DNA of 64,000 nt, from NCBI GenBank assembly GCA_965200035.1, contig OZ241334.1:1736001-1800000 (forward strand), written 5' to 3'. Origin of the DNA: UBA1952 sp965200035. Its GTDB lineage: Bacteria > Bacteroidota > Bacteroidia > Chitinophagales > Chitinophagaceae. The notes under the pieces are model-generated. The model made no database searches and had not been told where the DNA came from. It saw only the letters and a list, made by a program, of their open reading frames with translations. Within the stretch, counting starts at the first letter, position 1, and each line of letters begins with the position of its first letter. Position numbers and translations under genes: made by a program. Shown piece after piece: positions 35,160 through 44,131 of the stretch.

Positions 35160-35525
35160 TTACTGTATAGGCAGGTAATGCGCACATACTTTATTGACCT
35201 TTCCTGCTTCATTCAGCTGCATGAATTCTGCCGACATGGTATTGTTCACACTTTTGTAATACAGCACTACAGACTCAACGCCGGTAAGGACCGTATCCAA
35301 CTCAAAATGCAGCTCAGGATATTTTTGCAGTGCACGCTGAAAATAGCCTCTTAAAGCAACCTTATCGCGGATCGTGCCTTTGGGATCATTATTCAGCGCC
35401 ACAATGAACGGGGAGGTAAACTCGATCTCTTCGGCATAGTGATGCATGATGATATCCAAATCATGACTGTTCCAGGCGCTGAGCCAGGCTTCAGCAAAAT
35501 CGGTGGATTGTTGTTGGGTGAGCAT
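35160..35525 (-). CDS. SnoaL/NTF2-like small protein
   Basis: The 121-residue protein from MLTQQQSTDFAEAWL fits the SnoaL-like NTF2 fold, a cone-shaped cavity used by polyketide cyclases, isomerases and binding proteins. The N-terminal FAEAWLSAWNSHDLDIIMHH followed by YAEEIEFTSPF is the typical helix-strand start, and ALRGYFQRALQKYPELHFEL with VVLYYKS are the later strands. No clear catalytic set can be defined, so the function is unknown. It lies 60 bp upstream of ubiD on the same strand and 67 bp downstream of the FemAB-like gene. Confidence 0.75.
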   Translation of the reverse strand: MLTQQQSTDFAEAWLSAWNSHDLDIIMHHYAEEIEFTSPFIVALNNDPKGTIRDKVALRGYFQRALQKYPELHFELDTVLTGVESVVLYYKSVNNTMSAEFMQLNEAGKVNKVCAHYLPIQ

Positions 35526-35592
35526 ATTGGTTATTTGGTGGAATAAATGTAACAACTACTTCAAACATCGCTACACCTGCTTTATGCCCAAT

Positions 35593-36744
35593 TTACTTCT
35601 TGAACGGATGACGATTTTCCCACTCGCCGGTCGTTTCTGTAAAACGCTGCTGCAAGGTGGCAACAATCGTTCTGACCAATGGATTTTTCACGTACAGGAA
35701 TGTATGGAGGTATTCAGGCCTGCACCCGACACGCGCTTTTGCCTCAAGCGCTGTGCGGCCGAGGATCAGCAATGGCTTGTGCAATGCGATCGCTTTTTCA
35801 ATAGCAAAAAAGAGTATGTTGAAATAAAGCTGTAGCTCATTGTTCCGGTCATAATCAAACCCGATGTAAAACATATCGAAGCTCTGGCTTTGCACCCAGG
35901 CCGAAGCGAAGGCCACCATCTTACCATCTTCATAGAAGCCCCATATCCTGAGCTTATCTCCATAAAAATGCTTCAGCGAAGGAAGGAATGCTTCGCTGAG
36001 CACGCCGAGACGCACCGGCTGATGATCAGTCACCTGCAGGTATAGCTTGTGGATGTAAGCTGCATCAGATTTTACTTCTTCGTTATTTAGCTCACGTACC
36101 TCCAGTGTTGCTGCCGCCTGCCGCACTTTGCGCAGGCGCTGGGCATATTTGTGCTTCAGGCTTTTTTCATAGTCATTAAATGTCTCCCATTCCTCCGGTA
36201 TCGCCATTTGCATAGAACTGTCATTGCGCAGCAGCAGATATTCCGGAGCATAATGCTGGAAGTAAGGGATGAACGCATCAGGCGCATCTTTCACCAGCAC
36301 CGCATGAGCGCAACTGTCCTTCAGCGCTTCGCGGATAAGATCTCTGTAAGCATTGAATGCTTCAAAAGGAGCGAAGGTTGCAGACCAGTAAAGCGTAGAT
36401 ATATCGTGCCGGAAAAGCTGACCGGCTACCAACAATTTTGGCTTCGTTGTCTTGGAAAATGTACGCCAAGCCGCGCGATGCCAGCTTTTTAATGATGTTG
36501 GACTTATATGCTCCGGCTGCATGGTCAGCAACTGAAAGGCCACCTGCACTACAATCATATCCTGATACCAGATAGCGCCATACAGCGTTCGGATATGCGG
36601 CAGGGCAGCCGCTTCATGCGCATCAAGCGATGAGCGACGCAGAAAATGATCCGAGGGCAATGCCTGATCCCAGCTTTCGGGTAATGAAGCCGTAGCATCA
36701 TACCATTTGGTATGATGGCCGCTATTACTACACAGCCGCTTCAT
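35593..36744 (-). CDS. FemAB-like GNAT-fold acyltransferase
   Basis: The 383-residue protein has a tandem GNAT-like architecture of the kind seen in FemAB/peptidogalycan-type proteins. The first half has few conserved landmarks. The second half shows SLKHKYAQRLRKVRQAAATL, a helix following a predicted acyl-CoA- or tRNA-linked fold, then LYLQVTDHQPVRLGVL, GKMVAFASAWVQSQSFDMFY and IGFDYDRNNELQLYFNILFF, which is the GNAT core that matches this family well. The substrate is unknown. It overlaps the preceding GNAT gene by 17 bp, so the two are translationally coupled. It closes the set VWA, PRPP synthetase, GNAT, FemAB-like. Confidence 0.7.
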   Translation of the reverse strand: MKRLCSNSGHHTKWYDATASLPESWDQALPSDHFLRRSSLDAHEAAALPHIRTLYGAIWYQDMIVVQVAFQLLTMQPEHISPTSLKSWHRAAWRTFSKTTKPKLLVAGQLFRHDISTLYWSATFAPFEAFNAYRDLIREALKDSCAHAVLVKDAPDAFIPYFQHYAPEYLLLRNDSSMQMAIPEEWETFNDYEKSLKHKYAQRLRKVRQAAATLEVRELNNEEVKSDAAYIHKLYLQVTDHQPVRLGVLSEAFLPSLKHFYGDKLRIWGFYEDGKMVAFASAWVQSQSFDMFYIGFDYDRNNELQLYFNILFFAIEKAIALHKPLLILGRTALEAKARVGCRPEYLHTFLYVKNPLVRTIVATLQQRFTETTGEWENRHPFKK

Positions 36745-37177
36745 GGATTTGTTTTTTCATGAGCCGGTGCGGAATGCCCACTTCTGTAAATACCGGTCCT
36801 TCCGTTATGTAGCCCAGCTTTTCATAGAAAGGGATGGCGTTTTCGCGCGCATTCAGCTCTATCATCCTAAAGTTTTCCGTGATAGCGATCTCCTCTGCTT
36901 TCTGAATGATTTTTGCACCTATGCTTTGCCCTTGCCAATCTTTGGAAACAGCCATCTGGCGCAGCTTTACCGTCTGTGCATTTATCCGCTTGAGCATTGC
37001 GCAGCCAATAAGCTGAGCATCGCTTTCGGCAATGATGAGAATATCTTCTTTGTCCTTGCTCAGATCATCGTCGTACACAGACATACCGATTGGTATGCGC
37101 AGGACTTCATCGCGCAATGTGAGCATCTGCGGGTAGGCCGTATCTTCTGTCGTGATTTGTTTAATCAGCACGTTCAT
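36728..37177 (-). CDS. GNAT family N-acetyltransferase
   Basis: The 149-residue protein has the single-domain GNAT fold: IIAESDAQLIGCAMLKRIN (strands 2-3), VKLRQMAVSKDWQGQSIGAK with the acetyl-CoA loop QGQSIG, and FYEKLGYITEGPVFTEVGIP at the C-terminus. The ending EVGIPHRLMKK is like ElaA/YjdJ-type acetyltransferases acting on small molecules or peptides. Both ends overlap its neighbours by 17 bp (PRPP synthetase upstream, FemAB-like downstream), which strongly supports one translationally coupled operon. The substrate is not known. Confidence 0.85.
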   Translation of the reverse strand: MNVLIKQITTEDTAYPQMLTLRDEVLRIPIGMSVYDDDLSKDKEDILIIAESDAQLIGCAMLKRINAQTVKLRQMAVSKDWQGQSIGAKIIQKAEEIAITENFRMIELNARENAIPFYEKLGYITEGPVFTEVGIPHRLMKKQIHEAAV

Positions 37178-38108
37178 CGCTGAGCAGTCTTTTTATAATG
37201 AGCGGTGCAACGCTACGTATTTCCAGCAACGGATGTACCTGAGCCAGCGCGTTCGGGTGCGTATCCAGCGCTATGATCTTTTCGATGATGCCGGATGCCG
37301 CCAGCCGCTCAATCGCATGATTGGTAAAAAGCCCGTGTGTAGTCATCACAGAAATGCGCGATGCGCCTTCATGCTGATAGGCTTTAGCCGCTTCGATCAG
37401 CGAGCCGCCGGTGCGGATCATATCGTCGTAGATGATAACGTGGCTGCCCTGTACCGATGCATTTACGGCCAGCACTTCCGTCTCTTCCGCATTATGTCTT
37501 CTCTTGTAAATGAAAGCTCCCTGAACGCCCATTCTGTTGGCCATGCTCTCTACCCATTTGGCTCGGCCGGCATCTGTAGCCGCCAGCACAAAATCTTCCC
37601 CTCCTGCCAGGTAATGCGCATTTTCTGTATGCAGCGCTTCACAATAAATGTGGTGCGGCTGTACATCGGAATCGAAATAATAAGGTATGCCTTCGGCGTG
37701 CAGGTCGAACAGGATAATGCGGTTGCCCAGTGGCGTGCGCGGAATAGAGGAAAACAATAGCGCCCGGTTCTTGGCCTTCACTACTTCGCCATCCTGCACA
37801 CTGCGCTCCATGGTGCTATATCCAAAATAAGGAATGATGATGGTGAGAGAAAAGGCACCATACTGCACGCATCCCTGCGCAATATCGAACAGCTCCATCG
37901 TGGCTGCATCATCTGTAGTGCCACCTACTACCCACACATGGCGCCCGCGCACATTGCTGTCTATCCGGTGATAATGCTCGCCATCCGGGAAATCACGGAT
38001 TGTCATTGCTCCCATTTCCAGTTGGCCTTTTGCTTCCTGCTGAAGCGACGCCGCCAGATATTGGTAAGGCTTGGTAGCAAAGAGGATCGGAGGCATAGGC
38101 AAGAGCAT
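37161..38108 (-). CDS. Ribose-phosphate pyrophosphokinase of plant class II-like type
   Basis: The 315-residue protein makes PRPP from ribose 5-phosphate and ATP, judging by its overall match to the Prs family: FPDGEHYHRIDSNVRG near the N-terminus and the PRPP-binding loop IIYDDMIRTGGSLIEAA. It lacks the YARQDRK flexible loop of ordinary bacterial Prs. Instead it has YFGYSTMERSVQDGEVVKAK and FDLHAEGIPYYF, which resemble the TMERxxxEGE and FDIHALxxxxYF segments of plant class II enzymes as I recall them. Class II enzymes differ in phosphate dependence and nucleotide use. It overlaps the GNAT gene by 17 bp and begins 9 bp after the VWA gene. Confidence 0.82.
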   Translation of the reverse strand: MLLPMPPILFATKPYQYLAASLQQEAKGQLEMGAMTIRDFPDGEHYHRIDSNVRGRHVWVVGGTTDDAATMELFDIAQGCVQYGAFSLTIIIPYFGYSTMERSVQDGEVVKAKNRALLFSSIPRTPLGNRIILFDLHAEGIPYYFDSDVQPHHIYCEALHTENAHYLAGGEDFVLAATDAGRAKWVESMANRMGVQGAFIYKRRHNAEETEVLAVNASVQGSHVIIYDDMIRTGGSLIEAAKAYQHEGASRISVMTTHGLFTNHAIERLAASGIIEKIIALDTHPNALAQVHPLLEIRSVAPLIIKRLLSDERAD

Positions 38109-38117
38109 ATTCAGCAG

Positions 38118-39965
38118 TTAATGTAATTCAATTTCCGTAACCGCATTGGAGCGTACCTGAAAACGCTGAACGACCTCACCGCCGCCGGGACCGGCTTTGA
38201 TCCAATGTACTTCGTAAGGGCCGGGCTGCAGGCGAACGCGCTGGCCATCAGGATTGCCCGTAATATCAAAGCTGTAAAAGCGGTTGAACTGATCGCCAAG
38301 TTGATAGTAGAGTGTAACACGGCCCAGCTGATTGCGGTTCAGGAACTGTACAAATCCGGGCTGGTCAATGCCTACCACGATCTGTGCGCCAAAGTCCAGG
38401 TCCACATTCCGCTTGATCGGCGGCTGAGTATTGATCTCGATATGATAATTGCCCGGAGCATATTCCAGAATAGAGGTACAGGCCTGCTTTACCGTAGGGC
38501 CGGGCTCAAACAATATATTGACGACAGCGTTGAACTCTTCTACCGGGCGTTTATCATTTCCATTGTACCGGAAAACCAATGAGCCATTGCTTACAATCGC
38601 CAGTATCTTGTTTTTCTTATTCGGCAGCACCATTACATTGCGCATGAGGGTATTCTCGCGGCCCTGTACCATCAGGTTATAAGTACCGGCCGGTACCTGC
38701 TGCAGGTCGGGCGATCCGCTGCCATCTACCGTACGATAAAATTGCCTGGCCACTGCACCAGTCTTCGGATCGGTAAGTTGCATACGCGGTGTGCTTTTAT
38801 AGAATTTGCCATGTCCGTCTGTGAAGAAAATCTGCAGCGTTGTTTCCGTTGCATCTTCGGATGACATGGAAAATACTGCCGGTTTCGGCTTTGGGGGAGC
38901 GGTTGGCTGAGGCTTGGTTGCCGCAGGCGGAATCGGAGGTAAGGCTTTTACTGTTACAGTAGTTTTTGCTGTATCGCGCACGAGTGGCTTTACAACCGGC
39001 GGCTGCGGTTTTACCGGCGGCGCTATTGCTATAGCAGGCGTATCTTTTTTTACAACTGGTGGCTTCACAACAGGAACAGGTTCCGGCTCTGGCACTATTT
39101 TGGGTAATACAATATCCGGTTGCTTAGCCGTAGCCAATGCAGGCAGCCGGTGTGCAGGCACTTCCGTCTGCTTGGTAGTTACCGGCAATGAATTGATGGA
39201 CGTATGCTCCGGTATCCATGCAGGAATGGTGACCGTCTTCAGATCCGGTTTCTTCTCCGCAGGCTTGGTAGCTGTGATGATGGGCAGCGTGAGCAGCGGA
39301 CGGTAGGCAGATACAATCGTAGAAATGGCCGGGGCAATATCTGATTCTTTAGGCACCGCAATAAAGCTGCCCAGGCAGGCATAAGCACTTCTCAGCGGCG
39401 CTTCATCCACCAGGCTCAGGATATAGGGCCTGAAAAAAATCTTGCGTTCGATCAGCGTCTTCACCACATCACAGATATCGCCGTTGCAGCTCTCGCCGCC
39501 GTCGGTGATGAGGATGATGCTGTAGGCATTGCGCACATCATCTTCCAGATCATTGGTCGCTGCTTCTTTCAGCGCATAGGCAATGGGCGATACACCGCTT
39601 GGGTGCAGGCTGGCTATGCGCAATGACATCTGGGTATAGTTGTCTTTGGAGTACATGACCTCGCGGCGGGTATCTGTACAATTCTTTTCCTGAGCAGGAT
39701 ACTGATGCCCGAATACGCGCAGGCCAAACTCTACCTGATTGTTTACTTTATAGATGCTGTCGATTAGTGTCTCTACGATCTTGCCGGCCGCATTGAAGCG
39801 GATCAGCTTATCGTTGTACTTGTACAGCATACTGGAAGAGCCATCCAGCAGAATCAATATACGGGGCTGCTTTACGCCATCGGGCGTGGAGGGCAACTGG
39901 GCAAATGATGAAAGAGAAAAAAGCAGAAAAAGGACGAAAAGACTACCAAACCGTACAGGCCGCAT
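38118..39965 (-). CDS. VWA-domain exported protein with Pro-rich linker
   Basis: The 615-residue protein starts at MRPVRFGSLFVLFLLFSLSS; the signal peptide ends near FAQ. A von Willebrand A domain follows, with a MIDAS motif DGSSS (Asp41-Ser45), the PSGVSPIAYAL threonine-region equivalent and ILITDGGESCNGD. After it a Pro/Lys-rich linker (about residues 230-365, with repeated KP and PPV units) leads to a C-terminal beta-rich part. The protein probably works in the periplasm or at the outer surface, binding a partner through the metal-dependent VWA site. It is the first gene of the minus-strand set with the PRPP synthetase, GNAT and FemAB-like genes, an odd combination with no obvious shared pathway. 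Confidence 0.82.
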   Translation of the reverse strand: MRPVRFGSLFVLFLLFSLSSFAQLPSTPDGVKQPRILILLDGSSSMLYKYNDKLIRFNAAGKIVETLIDSIYKVNNQVEFGLRVFGHQYPAQEKNCTDTRREVMYSKDNYTQMSLRIASLHPSGVSPIAYALKEAATNDLEDDVRNAYSIILITDGGESCNGDICDVVKTLIERKIFFRPYILSLVDEAPLRSAYACLGSFIAVPKESDIAPAISTIVSAYRPLLTLPIITATKPAEKKPDLKTVTIPAWIPEHTSINSLPVTTKQTEVPAHRLPALATAKQPDIVLPKIVPEPEPVPVVKPPVVKKDTPAIAIAPPVKPQPPVVKPLVRDTAKTTVTVKALPPIPPAATKPQPTAPPKPKPAVFSMSSEDATETTLQIFFTDGHGKFYKSTPRMQLTDPKTGAVARQFYRTVDGSGSPDLQQVPAGTYNLMVQGRENTLMRNVMVLPNKKNKILAIVSNGSLVFRYNGNDKRPVEEFNAVVNILFEPGPTVKQACTSILEYAPGNYHIEINTQPPIKRNVDLDFGAQIVVGIDQPGFVQFLNRNQLGRVTLYYQLGDQFNRFYSFDITGNPDGQRVRLQPGPYEVHWIKAGPGGGEVVQRFQVRSNAVTEIELH

Positions 39966-40113
39966 GACAATTATTGACTTCAGCGGCAAACCTACTATAT
40001 TTTTTATGGGTTATGAGGGTTTTGCTGCGTCTATTGCGGTTCAGGCCGGCTGCGCTCGCCCCGACCCTGTAGGGCAGATTCAAACCTACATTCGCTTACC
40101 TTTATCGCTACAA

Positions 40114-42963
40114 ATGGCACAGGAAAAAAAACTCTTTCTGCTGGATGCAATGGCGCTGATCTACCGCGCTTATTTTGCCCTGCAGCGCAATCCCCGCATT
40201 ACTTCCAAAGGTCGTAATACCAATGCTCAGTTCGGTTTTACAAATACCTTGCTGGAGCTTATCAATAAAGAAAAGCCTTCTCACCTGGCAGTGGTTTTTG
40301 AAGGCGGCAAGAGCGATACCGATGTGCACCGCACCAGTGTATACGCCGACTATAAAGCCAACCGTCAGGAGCAGCCCGAAGATATCCGTTCATCGCTCCC
40401 CGATATTCAGCGCATCATCAAAGGCTTCTCACTGCCTTGCGTAGAATACCCCGGCTATGAGGCAGATGACGTAATTGGCACGGTGGCGCTGGAAGCTGGC
40501 GCGCTGGGCTATACCGTGTATATGGTGACGCCCGATAAGGATTATGGACAGCTCGTGCGGGAGAATGTCTTTATCTATAAGCCATCTTACATGGGCAATC
40601 CGTCAGAGATACTGACTGAAGCGGAGATCTGTGCTAAATGGAACATCAAGCGGGTAGATCAGGTGATTGATATTTTAGGGCTCATGGGCGATGCGGTGGA
40701 TAATATTCCCGGCATTCCCGGGGTAGGCGAGAAGACGGCGGCCAAGCTGCTGGCAGAGTACGACACGCTGGAAGGCGTGCTTGCTGCGGCCGATGGTATC
40801 AAGGGCGCTATAGGCGAGAAGATCCGTAACGGACGCGACAGCGCCATCATGTCCAAGAAACTGGCTACTATTATTACCGATGTGCCGGTCGCTTTTCATG
40901 AAGAAGATTACCGGGTGAAGGAATGGAACCGTGAAGCGCTGGAAGAAATTTTCACCGAGCTGGAATTCAAAGCGATGGGCCGCAGAATCCTGGGCGAAAA
41001 TTTCGGCGGTGGCAGTACACCAGCAGCACCCAGGGCTGTAAACATGGATCTGTTTGGAAATCCGCTGCCACAGGCGTCTTCCTCAGAGCCGGTATTCGGC
41101 GCGGGTGAGCTGGAAGATATTCTGGAAGAGCTGCCTGAAACTTTGGCTACCATTGATAATACTCCGCACCAGTATTATTTACATACAGATACCCACAGTA
41201 TTGAAGAGCTGGTAGCCCAATTGATGCAGCAGCCGGAAATATCGTTCGATACGGAGACTACCGGCATAGATGCCAATGAAGCGGAGCTGGTAGGATTGAG
41301 CTTTTGCTGGATAAAAGGTGAAGGCCATTACATAGCCATGCCGCCGGAGCGGGAAGCAGTGCTGGAAATACTGGAGCTGTTTAAACCGCTTTTTGCGCGG
41401 GAAGAGGTGATATGGGTAGGGCAGAATATCAAGTACGATATGCTCATGCTCAAATGGTATGGTGTAGAGCTGAAAGGAACTCTTTGGGATACGATGCTCG
41501 CCCATTATCTGACCGAGCCGGATGGCAAACGCAATATGGATGCGCTGAGCGCGAAGTACCTGCATTACCAGCCTGTATCTATTGAAACACTGATTGGTAA
41601 AAAGGGAAAAGGGCAGCTTACCATGCGTGATGTACCTGTAGAGCAGGTGAAAGAATATGCGGCAGAAGATGCTGACATCACCTGGCAACTGAAGCAGACA
41701 TTCAATCCTGCGCTGGATAGCGAAGGCATGAGAATTTTATTTGAAACAGTGGAAAACCCACTCGTGCCGGTACTTGTAGATATGGAGCATGCAGGCGTGG
41801 GAGTAGATGTACCTTTCCTGCAGGCTTATTCCGCAGAGCTGGATCGTGATATTAAAGCAGCCGAGGAATCTGTGTATGGTCATGCTGGCGTACGTTTTAA
41901 CCTAGGTTCGCCCAAGCAGCTCGGCGAAGTGCTCTTTGACCTGATGAAGATCGAAGGCGGTGGAAAGAAAACCCGCACCGGTCAGTATGCTACCGGCGAA
42001 GATGTGCTGGCCAAGCTGCGCAACAAGCATGTGGTGGTAGAAGATATTCTTACCTACCGCCAGCTCACCAAGCTGAAAGGAACTTATGTAGATGCATTGC
42101 CACTGCTCATCAATTCAAAGACCGGGCGCGTGCATACTTCATTCAACCAGACTGTTGCGGTGACCGGGCGCCTCAGCTCCAACAATCCCAACCTGCAAAA
42201 CATTCCCATTCGTACAGAAAAAGGACGGGAAATACGGAAAGCATTTATCCCGCGTGGCGAAGGCTGGCAATTAGTATCCGCAGATTATTCGCAAATCGAG
42301 TTGCGCATCATTGCTGCATTAAGCGGTGATGAAGGCATGATCAGCGCTTTTAAGGAAGGCAAGGATATTCACACCGCTACTGCCGCTAAAGTATTTGGCG
42401 TAGCGGAAGATGCAGTCACAAAAGATATGCGCAGCCGGGCCAAGGCCGTAAACTTTGGCATCATTTACGGACAGAGCGCTTTTGGGCTGGCAGATGTGCT
42501 GGGCATTCCGCGCAGCGAGGCAAAGACGATGATCGATAATTATTTCATTCAGTATCCCGGCATCAGGGCTTATATGGACAGTAACATACAGCGTGCCCGT
42601 GAAGTATTGTATGCAGAAACGTTGATGGGCCGCCGTCGCTGGCTACGCGATATTCTCAGCGCCAACCAAACGGTACGCGGCTTTGCTGAGCGTAATGCCA
42701 TCAATATGCCGATCCAGGGAACTGCTGCCGATATGATTAAGCTGGCGATGATAACCGTACACAAGGAGCTGAAGAAAAAAGAGCTACAGGCGCGCATGAT
42801 TTTGCAGGTGCATGATGAACTGATTTTTGATGTGCCGGATCACGAGCTGGAAGAAGTAAAAGCCCTGATCAAAGAATGCATGGAAGGAGCCATGACATTG
42901 CCACATGAAGTACCTGTACTGGCCGAGGCGGGTAGTGGGGCTAACTGGCTGGAAGCGCATTAA
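40114..42963 (+). CDS. polA: DNA polymerase I
   Basis: The 949-residue enzyme starts at MAQEKKLFLLDAMALIYRAY. The domains are complete: a 5' nuclease (residues ~1-300; YPGYEADDVIGTVA and GDAVDNIPGIPGVGEKTA), an active 3'-5' exonuclease (FDTETTGID with Asp379 and Glu381; GQNIKYDMLML; AAEDADITW) and the polymerase domain with motif A SADYSQIELRI (Asp724), the O helix RAKAVNFGIIYGQSAF and motif C LQVHDELIFDV (Asp901). It functions in Okazaki-fragment processing and repair. The frame extends 360 bp upstream, but that part runs opposite the VWA gene and has no polA-like sequence. Confidence 0.98.
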   Translation: MAQEKKLFLLDAMALIYRAYFALQRNPRITSKGRNTNAQFGFTNTLLELINKEKPSHLAVVFEGGKSDTDVHRTSVYADYKANRQEQPEDIRSSLPDIQRIIKGFSLPCVEYPGYEADDVIGTVALEAGALGYTVYMVTPDKDYGQLVRENVFIYKPSYMGNPSEILTEAEICAKWNIKRVDQVIDILGLMGDAVDNIPGIPGVGEKTAAKLLAEYDTLEGVLAAADGIKGAIGEKIRNGRDSAIMSKKLATIITDVPVAFHEEDYRVKEWNREALEEIFTELEFKAMGRRILGENFGGGSTPAAPRAVNMDLFGNPLPQASSSEPVFGAGELEDILEELPETLATIDNTPHQYYLHTDTHSIEELVAQLMQQPEISFDTETTGIDANEAELVGLSFCWIKGEGHYIAMPPEREAVLEILELFKPLFAREEVIWVGQNIKYDMLMLKWYGVELKGTLWDTMLAHYLTEPDGKRNMDALSAKYLHYQPVSIETLIGKKGKGQLTMRDVPVEQVKEYAAEDADITWQLKQTFNPALDSEGMRILFETVENPLVPVLVDMEHAGVGVDVPFLQAYSAELDRDIKAAEESVYGHAGVRFNLGSPKQLGEVLFDLMKIEGGGKKTRTGQYATGEDVLAKLRNKHVVVEDILTYRQLTKLKGTYVDALPLLINSKTGRVHTSFNQTVAVTGRLSSNNPNLQNIPIRTEKGREIRKAFIPRGEGWQLVSADYSQIELRIIAALSGDEGMISAFKEGKDIHTATAAKVFGVAEDAVTKDMRSRAKAVNFGIIYGQSAFGLADVLGIPRSEAKTMIDNYFIQYPGIRAYMDSNIQRAREVLYAETLMGRRRWLRDILSANQTVRGFAERNAINMPIQGTAADMIKLAMITVHKELKKKELQARMILQVHDELIFDVPDHELEEVKALIKECMEGAMTLPHEVPVLAEAGSGANWLEAH

Positions 42964-43072
42964 GGATGTTTCGTGTTTTATGTGTCCTGTTTCATTTTGA
43001 TTATTCCTTTATCCGCTGCTGCTTTTATTCATTCTCGTGAATCAATAACAAAACCACAAATCACAATTACTC

Positions 43073-44131
43073 TTGTTAGCGCTTCGACATTATCATTATA
43101 ACCTGCCTTTTCAATATCCATTTACGATTGCCAAAGGCACCAAGACGTATCAGCCTTCGCTGGTAGTATCGCTCGGCATCGGTCCGCTGACTGGCTATGG
43201 AGAGGCGCCTGCTATTAATTATTATGACGTAACGGTAGAAGCCATGACAGCGACGCTGGAGCAGGCGCGCCCGGTGATTGAGCGTTATGCATTGATAGAC
43301 CCGCAGCGGTTCTGGCATTTTCTTCACCACTTGCTGCCGGGGCAAAATTTCCTGATCTGTGCACTCGATATTGCCGGATGGGATCTGTTTGCCCGGATGC
43401 GCCGGATGCCCCTCTATGAGCTGTTGAAGATTAAAAGAACGCAGACACCGGTTACAGATTATACCATTGGGCTGGATACAGCCGAGGCTATGGTGGCCAA
43501 GCTGAACGCACATCCCTGGCCGTTATACAAGATCAAGCTGGCTGCCGCAGATGATATTGATCTGTTGCGCACATTGAGAGCTGCTACTGATAAGCCTTTC
43601 CGGGTAGATATGAATGAAGCCTGGAGCTTTGAGGATGCCCGGCGATTACTGCCCGAGCTGCAAAAGCTGGGCGTGCAATTCGCAGAACAGCCATTAAAAA
43701 AAGATGCGTGGGAAGAGATGAAAGACCTCAAAAGCCTTTCGCCTATTCCGCTTTTTGCAGATGAGGCCTGTGTTGAAGAAAAAGATGTAGCCCGCTGTGC
43801 AGAGAGCTTTCATGGCATCAATATAAAGCTGACCAAATGCGGCGGCATTACACCGGCCATGCGGATGATTGCCGAAGCGCGAAAGCTTGGCCTGAAAGTA
43901 ATGCTCGGCTCTATGAACGAAAGCTCACTGGGTACAGCGGCAGTAGCGCACCTGGCGCCGCTTGCAGACGAGATCGATGCGGACGGACCTTTATTGCTGG
44001 CGGAGGATATAGCCGATGGACTGAATTACCATCATGGGGAAGTGCATATCAGCGCACAGAATGGCTTAGGTATTCGCTACTTTGGCGAACCGTGCCCGTC
44101 TTTAAAAATGAATCAGAACATTCACGGATAA
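43073..44131 (+). CDS. Dipeptide epimerase (L-Ala-D/L-Glu epimerase type)
   Basis: The 352-residue enolase-superfamily enzyme matches the muropeptide-recycling epimerase that interconverts L-Ala-D-Glu and L-Ala-L-Glu. Superfamily catalytic and metal-binding residues are visible in order: KIKLA (the KxK lysines), FRVDMNEAW (Asp), QFAEQPL (Glu), FADEACV (Asp) and INIKLTKCGG (second Lys), and the MLGSMNESSLG end-loop. No ATG precedes the family N-terminus, so a TTG start (giving LALRHYHYNLPF) is inferred. It ends 1 bp into the murB start (TAATG), which couples recycling of cell-wall peptides with precursor synthesis. Confidence 0.9.
   Translation: MLALRHYHYNLPFQYPFTIAKGTKTYQPSLVVSLGIGPLTGYGEAPAINYYDVTVEAMTATLEQARPVIERYALIDPQRFWHFLHHLLPGQNFLICALDIAGWDLFARMRRMPLYELLKIKRTQTPVTDYTIGLDTAEAMVAKLNAHPWPLYKIKLAAADDIDLLRTLRAATDKPFRVDMNEAWSFEDARRLLPELQKLGVQFAEQPLKKDAWEEMKDLKSLSPIPLFADEACVEEKDVARCAESFHGINIKLTKCGGITPAMRMIAEARKLGLKVMLGSMNESSLGTAAVAHLAPLADEIDADGPLLLAEDIADGLNYHHGEVHISAQNGLGIRYFGEPCPSLKMNQNIHG

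Noticed and set aside
39754..40113. Upstream extension of the polA reading frame (120 codons)
   Set aside because: It runs opposite the N-terminal part of the VWA gene, has no polymerase-like sequence, and the family start MAQEKKLFLLDAMAL lies at 40114.
43837..44130. Upstream extension of the murB frame
   Set aside because: It overlaps the dipeptide epimerase out of frame; the ATG at 44131 gives the normal MurB N-terminus.
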